Shown here: in pieces, positions 6,404-11,067 of the stretch
How the letters are laid out: every line of letters begins with the position of its first letter
Numbering within the stretch: the first letter of the stretch is position 1
NCBI GenBank assembly: GCA_023266795.1
Contig: JAHFPI010000049.1
Coordinates: 1 to 11,067 of the forward strand
From: Rhodospirillales bacterium
GTDB lineage: Bacteria > Pseudomonadota > Alphaproteobacteria > Micavibrionales > UBA2020
Direction: 5' to 3'
DNA length: 11,067 nt
The notes under the pieces: generated by a model
Seen by the model: the letters and a program-made list of their open reading frames with translations, nothing else
Database searches by the model: none
Told to the model about the DNA's origin: nothing
Translations under genes and position numbers: made by a program

Positions 6404-6413
6404 ATATTAATCT

Positions 6414-7790
6414 CTACGGCTTTGCTTGCGGCACGGCCATTCCCGGCGGGTGGTCGAGCATGATGTCGGCGGTGACGTTGGCGGGCTGGCCGACGAGGAC
6501 AATGGTCAGGTTTTCCGGCTTGAGCAGGCGGGCGGCGACGCGTTTGATGTCGGCGGCGGTCACGGCGTTCAGTTCGGCATTGCGCTGGTTGATGTAGTTA
6601 TAATTCAGCCCGTCGCGCTGCAGGCCGTTGAGCGTATCCGAAATATCGTCCGTTGAGGTCAGCTCCAGCGGCAGGGAACCCGTCAGGTAGGATTTCGCAT
6701 CCTGCACTTCCTGTGCGGTGGCGCCGTCTTTGGCCATTTTCGCCCATTCTTGCCGCAGTAGCTTCAGCGCTTCGGCGACCTTTTCGTTGCTGGCGGAGAG
6801 ATTGGCTTGCAGCAGCGCCGCGTGGTTCATGCTGGTCAGCGTCGTGTAGACGCCGTAAGTCAGGCCGCGTTTCTCGCGGATTTCCTTCATCAGCCGCGCA
6901 TCGAAGCCGCTGCCGCCGAGGATATAATTCATGATGGTGGCCGCCGGCCAGTCCTTGTCGGCGCGCTTGATGCCGCTTTCGCCGGCGGAAATATAGGTCT
7001 GCGGCGTATCCAGCGGGAGCAGGATAGTCTTGCCGCCATAGTGCAGTTCCACCTCCGCCGCTTCCGTTTCCTCCGCCTGGGCGGGCAGGGAATTGAAAAC
7101 GGCGTCAACGGTCTTTGCCGCTTCTTCCTTTGTGATATCGCCGGCGATCGCCACCTTGAGGACATCTTTTGCAAACTGGGCATGAGCGAAATCCACCAGA
7201 TCCTTGCGGGTGATTTTGGTCATGCTGTCGAGCGTGCCGAGACCGGGGAGAGCATAAACGTCCCCCTCGAAGGCCATGCCGTTAAAGGTGCGGGCGACCA
7301 GCCAGCCGGGATCGCCCATATCGTTTTTAATCTGGGAGACATTGGCGTTTCGCATCCGCTCGATGGCGTCGGCATCGAAGCGCGGCTTGTTGAGCGCCAT
7401 CCGCAGTAAATCAAAGGCGAGATCCCTGTTGGCTTTTAGGGTTTTAAGCTGCCCGTAGAAAGCGTCGCGCCCGGCGGTGAAGCTCATGTTGATGGCATTG
7501 TCGCTGAGCTGGGACTGGAATTGCTGGCTGGTCATCTGGTCGGCGCCTTCATCCAGCAGGATAGAGACGAGACGTCCCACGCCCGGCTTGTCCTCGGGGT
7601 CGTAAATCAGACCGCCCTCGAAGGAAAAACTCATGGAAATGACGGGGACGGTTTTGTCCTCCACCAGCCAGACTTCAATCCCGCCCGGTGTTTTTAATTT
7701 CTGGACGTTCAGGACTTTGGCGCTGTCGGCGAAGGCTGGTTGGCACAGGCTAAAAACGATCAGCAGGGAAAAAATGAAATGGCGGATCAT
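6414..7790 (-). CDS. Secreted M16-family protein without the zinc-binding motif (probably non-catalytic partner)
   Basis: The 458-residue protein has a Sec signal peptide (residues 1-21, cleavage after AFA) and the usual two-lobe M16B length. The first lobe follows the family pattern (PGGIEVWLVEDKTVPVISMSFSFEGG, then a segment equivalent to the active-site helix). However, the HxxEH position reads RLVSI (73-77), so neither zinc-binding His nor the catalytic Glu is present. The second lobe keeps the GSGFDARLMKEIREKRGLTYGV block typical of M16 partner subunits. In the family, such members often pair with an active subunit, as in mitochondrial processing peptidase and many bacterial tandem M16 genes. 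Here the active partner is encoded directly upstream with an ATGA overlap. An AAGGGAG ribosome-binding site lies 7 bases before the ATG. A role in a periplasmic or membrane-associated heterodimer is inference. Confidence 0.92.
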   Translation of the reverse strand: MIRHFIFSLLIVFSLCQPAFADSAKVLNVQKLKTPGGIEVWLVEDKTVPVISMSFSFEGGLIYDPEDKPGVGRLVSILLDEGADQMTSQQFQSQLSDNAINMSFTAGRDAFYGQLKTLKANRDLAFDLLRMALNKPRFDADAIERMRNANVSQIKNDMGDPGWLVARTFNGMAFEGDVYALPGLGTLDSMTKITRKDLVDFAHAQFAKDVLKVAIAGDITKEEAAKTVDAVFNSLPAQAEETEAAEVELHYGGKTILLPLDTPQTYISAGESGIKRADKDWPAATIMNYILGGSGFDARLMKEIREKRGLTYGVYTTLTSMNHAALLQANLSASNEKVAEALKLLRQEWAKMAKDGATAQEVQDAKSYLTGSLPLELTSTDDISDTLNGLQRDGLNYNYINQRNAELNAVTAADIKRVAARLLKPENLTIVLVGQPANVTADIMLDHPPGMAVPQAKP

Positions 7791-9136
7791 TTTTTTTCTC
7801 CCTTAGCTGGAGGCGCTTGCGGTTTTGGTTGCGGCAGGAGGATGCCGGTGACGGGCAGGTTGTCATTGGCGAACAGGGCTTTTGCCGCCTTGTTCACGTC
7901 ATCGATGGTCAGTTTTCCGATGCGCTCGTTCCAGTTTTCAAGGTAATCCATGTCGAAGCCGCTGGCGATGGTGCGGCCAAACAGGATGGCGGGGCCCTGC
8001 AGGCTGTCGAGATAATAGGTCATCGTGGCTTTTTTCCGGCTTTTGGCGCTTTTAAGTTCTTCCAGCGTGATGCCCGTTTCCGCAAGCTTTTTAATCTCCG
8101 CATTCAGGGCGTTTTCCAGTTGCGGGACGGAGGTGCCGGGCGTCGGGCTGGCGTAAAGGGTGAAAGTGGAGTCATTCAGGCTGATCGGCTCGTAATCGGC
8201 GCCGGCGGAAATGGCCAGCTTTTGGTCCACGACCAGATCTTTATACAGGCGCGAGGTCGTGGAACCGCCGAGGATTTCGGTCAGGATTTCCAGCGCGTCG
8301 TCGCCGTGCGGCGCGCGGGACACTTTGGTGATGACGGGTGGGCCGATGCGCGGGTCTTCGAGGATAATCCGGTGCTGCCCTACGATCGTGGCGGGGCGGG
8401 GACGGCGGCGGTCCGGCAATACGGAGGTTTTTATATCCCCGTAGTATTTTTCAGCCAGCGGCTTGAGCTCCGCTGCGGTAATGTCGCCGGAGACCACCAG
8501 CACGGCGTTGTTTGGTGCATACCATGTCCGGTAGTTTTCGAGCGCATCCTCGCGCGTCAGCTCCTTCATTTCATGCAGCCAGCCGATGACCGGTGTGCCG
8601 TAGGGGTGGTTGACGAACAGGGCGCTCATCATCTGTTCCTGGAATTTCGCCTGCGGCTGGTTGTCGATCCGCTGGCGGCGTTCCTCGATGATCACCTGCC
8701 GTTCGGAGGCGACCTGATCTTCTTCCAGCGTCAGGTTCTTCATGCGGTCCGCTTCCAGCTCCATCATGCGGGGGAGCGACTGGCGGGCGATATTCTGGTA
8801 GTAGGCGGTGTAGTCGTGCGTGGTGAAAGCATTATCGTTGCCGCCGAGCTTTTTGACGGTAATGGAGAACTGGCCGTCCGGCATCGTGGGCGTGCCCTTG
8901 AACATCAGGTGCTCGAGAAAATGGGCGATCCCTGATTTGCCGGGATGTTCGTCGGCGCCGCCGAATTTGTACCAGATCATATGCGTTACGACCGGTGCCC
9001 GATGGTTGGGGATGACCACCACCTGCAGGCCGTTTTTTAGCGTAAAGGTATCGGCGTTAAAGTCCTTGGCTTCCGCCGCTGGCACGGCCAGCAGCAGGCA
9101 GAAGGCGAAAACAGTTATTATTTTAAAAAAACGCAT
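7787..9136 (-). CDS. Secreted M16-family zinc metallopeptidase (active subunit)
   Basis: The 449-residue protein has a Sec signal peptide (residues 1-23, cleavage after AEA) and then a canonical M16B peptidase. The inverted zinc motif HFLEH is at 72-76, with E75 as catalytic base. E152 lies 76 residues after H76, the usual spacing for the third zinc ligand. FKGT (79-82) and the GG-NAFT segment (98-105) are also typical. These peptidases cleave small or unfolded peptides; in a bacterium with this signal peptide the likely site is the periplasm. It is translated before the zinc-less M16 gene and overlaps it by four bases, so the two products probably assemble. Its last codons form an A8 run at the junction. 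No Shine-Dalgarno sequence is visible before the ATG at 9136. No other in-frame start codon lies between that ATG and the upstream in-frame stop, and the signal peptide fits this start well. Confidence 0.95.
   Translation of the reverse strand: MRFFKIITVFAFCLLLAVPAAEAKDFNADTFTLKNGLQVVVIPNHRAPVVTHMIWYKFGGADEHPGKSGIAHFLEHLMFKGTPTMPDGQFSITVKKLGGNDNAFTTHDYTAYYQNIARQSLPRMMELEADRMKNLTLEEDQVASERQVIIEERRQRIDNQPQAKFQEQMMSALFVNHPYGTPVIGWLHEMKELTREDALENYRTWYAPNNAVLVVSGDITAAELKPLAEKYYGDIKTSVLPDRRRPRPATIVGQHRIILEDPRIGPPVITKVSRAPHGDDALEILTEILGGSTTSRLYKDLVVDQKLAISAGADYEPISLNDSTFTLYASPTPGTSVPQLENALNAEIKKLAETGITLEELKSAKSRKKATMTYYLDSLQGPAILFGRTIASGFDMDYLENWNERIGKLTIDDVNKAAKALFANDNLPVTGILLPQPKPQAPPAKGEKK
7790..7797 (-). 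other. A8 homopolymer at the M16 gene junction; potential slippage site
   Basis: On the coding strand eight A residues run into the ATGA overlap, and the last one is the A of the downstream start codon. In the upstream frame the codons read GAA AAA AAA TGA, so an A-AAA-AAA heptamer directly precedes the stop. A one-base backward shift, or one extra A in the transcript, would join the two M16 frames. The sequence is seen directly; any recoding is speculation. The purine-rich AAGGGAG next to it is well explained as the ribosome-binding site of the downstream gene. Confidence 0.3.
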
Positions 9137-9151
9137 GGGGTGTGCTACAAC
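9123..9151 (+). promoter_or_regulatory. Candidate extended -10 promoter for the chorismate mutase and rsmB pair
   Basis: TTAAAA (9123-9128, 4 of 6 to the -35 consensus) lies 17 bases before TACAAC (9146-9151, 4 of 6), which is preceded by TGC as in extended -10 promoters. A start near 9158 would leave a leader of about 27 bases. The -35 box would lie inside the signal-peptide codons of the divergent M16 gene, which is needed because the two starts are only 48 bases apart. The evidence is weak. Confidence 0.28.
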
Positions 9152-9184
9152 TTGTTGGAATCAGCAACTTAACAGAGATAAATC

Positions 9185-9499
9185 ATGAAAGAAAGCAATC
9201 AACAGCGCGCTAAAAAAATTCTCAAGCCCTACCGCGAGCAGATCGACGATCTGGACAACCAAATCCTGAAACTGCTCGGTACCCGCTTCGGCGTGGTCCG
9301 GAAAGTCGCCAAAATCAAGATAAAGCACGATCTTCCGTCATTTCTCCACAACCGGGTGGAGGAGGTGCGGGACAGGTGCGTGGCCATGGGTAAGAAATAT
9401 GGAATTGACCCGCAATTCATCTACGTCCTCTATTCCGCCATCATCTACCAGTCCTGCGCGACGGAAGACGGCATCCGGGCGAAATTGAAGAAGAAGTAA
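9185..9499 (+). CDS. Stand-alone AroQ-type chorismate mutase
   Basis: The 104-residue, all-helical protein matches the AroQ fold of the E. coli P-protein mutase domain, which converts chorismate to prephenate for phenylalanine and tyrosine synthesis. The first helix has YREQIDDLDNQILKLLGTRF (16-35). R17, R34, K45 and R57 align without gaps to the E. coli active-site residues R11, R28, K39 and R51. The last helix contains YSAIIYQS (83-90). Three other active-site positions differ: D48, E52 and Q88 of E. coli correspond to L54, V58 and E94, though E59 is next to V58. There is no signal peptide, so it is a cytosolic enzyme rather than the secreted *AroQ type. The start is ATG at 9185 with a weak AGAGA upstream. 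rsmB begins two bases after its stop, suggesting cotranscription. A related pericyclic activity, such as isochorismate-pyruvate lyase, is a less likely alternative. Confidence 0.85.
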   Translation: MKESNQQRAKKILKPYREQIDDLDNQILKLLGTRFGVVRKVAKIKIKHDLPSFLHNRVEEVRDRCVAMGKKYGIDPQFIYVLYSAIIYQSCATEDGIRAKLKKK

Positions 9500-9501
9500 A
9501 C

Positions 9502-10833
9502 GTGACCCTGTCACCCGAAACGGCAGAACCGGACGATCAGAGCAGCGACGGCATTGCCGCGCGGCAGGTGGCTTATGCGCTGCTGAACGAGATTTTTATC
9601 CGGCGGCGGAGTTTTGACGAGGCGCTGGCGGGGTCGCACAAGTTCGAGAAGCTGCCGTCACGCGACCGCGCCTTCGTGCGGCTGCTGGTGGCGACGGTTT
9701 TAAAGCGCGTGCGGCAGATGGATGATGTGCTGCTGCATTTGCTGCATGAGCCGTTGACAGCCCTCAAGCCCGCCAGTCTGATCAATATTTTCCGGCTGGG
9801 GATTGCGCAGTTTGTGTTTCTTAAAACCCCGCTCCATGCGGCGGTCAATACGACGGTGGCGCTGGCCGAGGCGGAGGGGATCGCGCACCAGAAACCGCTG
9901 GTTAACGCGGTGATGCGCCGCCTGACACGGGAGGGCTTTCCGGAGATGGACGACCGCGACGCCGGAAAATTCAATACGCCGGAATGGCTGTGGGCGCAGT
10001 GGATGAAGGATTACGGCGTTGAAACGGCGCTGGAAATCGCTGCGGCGAATTTTAATGAAGCCGCGCTGGATATTTCGGTGAAAAGCAATCCGGAACACTG
10101 GGCGGAAAGGCTTGATGCAACGCTGTTGCCGACCGGTTTCTTGAGAAAAACCGGCGGCGGATTTATTCCCGATATGCCGGGGTTTGCGGATGGGGAATGG
10201 TGGATTCAGAACGCGGCATCGGCGCTGCCGGCAAAGTTATTTGGCGACCTTAAGGGAAAAACGGTGATTGATTTGTGCGCCGCGCCGGGCGGAAAAACGG
10301 CGCAACTGGCGGCAGCGGGCGCGCGGGTGATCGCCGTGGATCGTTCGCCGGAACGCGTGAAGCGCCTCAAGGAAAATATGGAGCGTCTTCATTTTGAGAT
10401 TGAAACGGTAGTGGCCGATGGCGCTGTGTGGTTGCCGACGGAACCGGCGGACGCCGTACTGCTCGACGCGCCTTGCACCGCCACCGGCACGATCCGCCAT
10501 CAGCCGGATGTTCTGCATTTGAAAGAACCGAAGGATCAGGAAAAACTGGTCGCATTGCAGCGGCGACTGCTGCTGAACGCGGTGAATATGCTGAAGCCGG
10601 GCGGCACACTGGTTTATTGCACCTGTTCCCTCCAGAAGGCCGAGGGCGAAGCGCAGGTGGATTGGCTACTGGCGCAAAACCTGCCGTTAAAACTTTCGCC
10701 GGTCGCGCCGGAAGAAATTCAGGGCATCGCCGAGATGGTCACGGAACGCGGCGAAATACGCGCCCTGCCCTGTCACTGGAAAGACAGCGGCGGTATTGAC
10801 GGATTTTTTATCGCCAGATTTATCAGGGTTTGA
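9502..10833 (+). CDS. rsmB: 16S rRNA (cytosine-967-C5)-methyltransferase RsmB
   Basis: The 443-residue protein has the two-domain RsmB layout. An N-terminal NusB-like helical domain spans about 17-150 and binds rRNA. A C-terminal SAM-dependent RNA m5C methyltransferase domain follows. Its motif I is DLCAAPGGKT (257-266), motif IV is LLDAPCTATGT (320-330) with C325, and motif VI is VYCTCSLQKAEGE with C375 in the TC position, the usual nucleophile. Both cysteines of the m5C mechanism are therefore present. The start is taken as GTG at 9502, two bases after the chorismate mutase stop. The NusB-like domain begins within 20 residues of it, and a weak GAAG tract is the only ribosome-binding signal, so translational coupling is likely. 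The 3' end overlaps the convergent gene by 11 bases. Confidence 0.95.
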   Translation: MTLSPETAEPDDQSSDGIAARQVAYALLNEIFIRRRSFDEALAGSHKFEKLPSRDRAFVRLLVATVLKRVRQMDDVLLHLLHEPLTALKPASLINIFRLGIAQFVFLKTPLHAAVNTTVALAEAEGIAHQKPLVNAVMRRLTREGFPEMDDRDAGKFNTPEWLWAQWMKDYGVETALEIAAANFNEAALDISVKSNPEHWAERLDATLLPTGFLRKTGGGFIPDMPGFADGEWWIQNAASALPAKLFGDLKGKTVIDLCAAPGGKTAQLAAAGARVIAVDRSPERVKRLKENMERLHFEIETVVADGAVWLPTEPADAVLLDAPCTATGTIRHQPDVLHLKEPKDQEKLVALQRRLLLNAVNMLKPGGTLVYCTCSLQKAEGEAQVDWLLAQNLPLKLSPVAPEEIQGIAEMVTERGEIRALPCHWKDSGGIDGFFIARFIRV

Positions 10834-11067
10834 GCAGCTTCAGGCTGGCGGGGTCAATGCCTGCAGGACCTTTGGTAACTGCGTATTCACGGCCGCTTAC
10901 GGCGACCGTATTGAAATCCTCAGCTGTTGCGGGAAGATTCCCCTCTTTGATCGCTCTTTTCAGTGCAGCGTATCCCTCATTGATGAGGTCGAGGTCAGGA
11001 TTTGGACCGAAACACCCGCCGCTTGTTACTGTGGCGGTGAAGACTTCACGCCCGTCTTTTTTGAAAA
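10823..11067 (-). CDS. C-terminal 80 residues of an unrecognised protein; 5' end outside window
   Basis: An open frame enters from the right edge on the minus strand and ends with TGA at 10823-10825, giving 80 visible residues. The other two minus-strand frames hit stops within 45 bases of the edge. The sequence contains DGREVFTATVTSGGCFG near the edge, a helical-looking DLDLINEGYAALKRAIKEG, then a strand-like FNTVAVSGREYAVTKGP and a DPASLKLLKP end. I do not recognise a family. It converges on rsmB and shares its last 11 bases with the rsmB end. The upstream start, any signal peptide and full length cannot be seen. Base composition is somewhat lower in GC than rsmB. Confidence 0.6.
   Translation of the reverse strand, partial: FKKDGREVFTATVTSGGCFGPNPDLDLINEGYAALKRAIKEGNLPATAEDFNTVAVSGREYAVTKGPAGIDPASLKLLKP

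Noticed and set aside
6388..6433. TGCCGCA and TGCGGCA as a bidirectional terminator between the small gene and the M16 pair
   Set aside because: The stem is only 7 bp with a loop of more than 30 bases, lies partly inside both coding regions and lacks a suitable U-tract, so it is probably chance.
7817..8935. A 372-residue open frame on the plus strand opposite the active M16 peptidase
   Set aside because: Antisense shadow of a gene with an intact HxxEH motif and signal peptide; no family features.
1..11067. CRISPR array, insertion sequence, prophage, toxin-antitoxin pair or tRNA
   Set aside because: No regularly spaced direct repeats, transposase or phage gene motifs, small overlapping toxin-antitoxin frames or cloverleaf-like sequence were seen on either strand.

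Overview
The window looks like ordinary chromosomal DNA from an alphaproteobacterium of fairly high GC content. The support is the alphaproteobacterial style of the PNPase sequence, the short (about 200-residue) form of GpmA, and a bipartite palindromic repeat whose arms resemble intergenic repeats common in that class. The genus cannot be fixed from the sequence; a Rhodospirillales- or Micavibrio-like lineage is only a guess. There is no sign of a prophage, insertion sequence, CRISPR array, tRNA or rRNA.

Layout. Positions 1-4488 are all minus strand. In transcription order they hold pnp (polynucleotide phosphorylase), a hairpin, then four tightly packed genes: a RimJ/RimL-type GNAT acetyltransferase, an unrecognised secreted protein, a glycerophosphodiester phosphodiesterase, and the N-terminal part of a PuuD-like class-I glutamine amidotransferase cut by the window edge. 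A 155-base divergent region separates pnp from a plus-strand pair: gpmA (2,3-bisphosphoglycerate-dependent phosphoglycerate mutase) and an overlapping diverged paralogue. Next come an 89-base inverted-repeat element, a clear sigma70-type promoter, and a small unrecognised cytosolic protein. Convergent with that gene is a minus-strand pair of secreted M16 peptidases, the first-translated one with an intact zinc site and the second lacking it. Divergent from the M16 pair, after 48 bases, are a stand-alone AroQ chorismate mutase and rsmB (16S rRNA m5C967 methyltransferase), two bases apart. The 3' end of rsmB overlaps the 3' end of an unrecognised minus-strand gene that leaves the window.

How the genes work together. 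Most are housekeeping functions: RNA decay (pnp), glycolysis (gpmA), rRNA modification (rsmB), aromatic amino-acid synthesis (chorismate mutase) and envelope proteolysis (the M16 pair). Two pairs (gpmA and its paralogue; the two M16 genes) share ATGA start/stop overlaps and are probably translationally coupled. Both also pair a canonical enzyme with a relative that has lost important residues.

I did not find a convincing new multi-gene system. The points most worth a second look are the non-canonical phosphoglycerate mutase paralogue, the A8 run at the M16 junction, the altered active site of the chorismate mutase, the small gene with a strong promoter beside the repeat, and pnp lying apart from rpsO.
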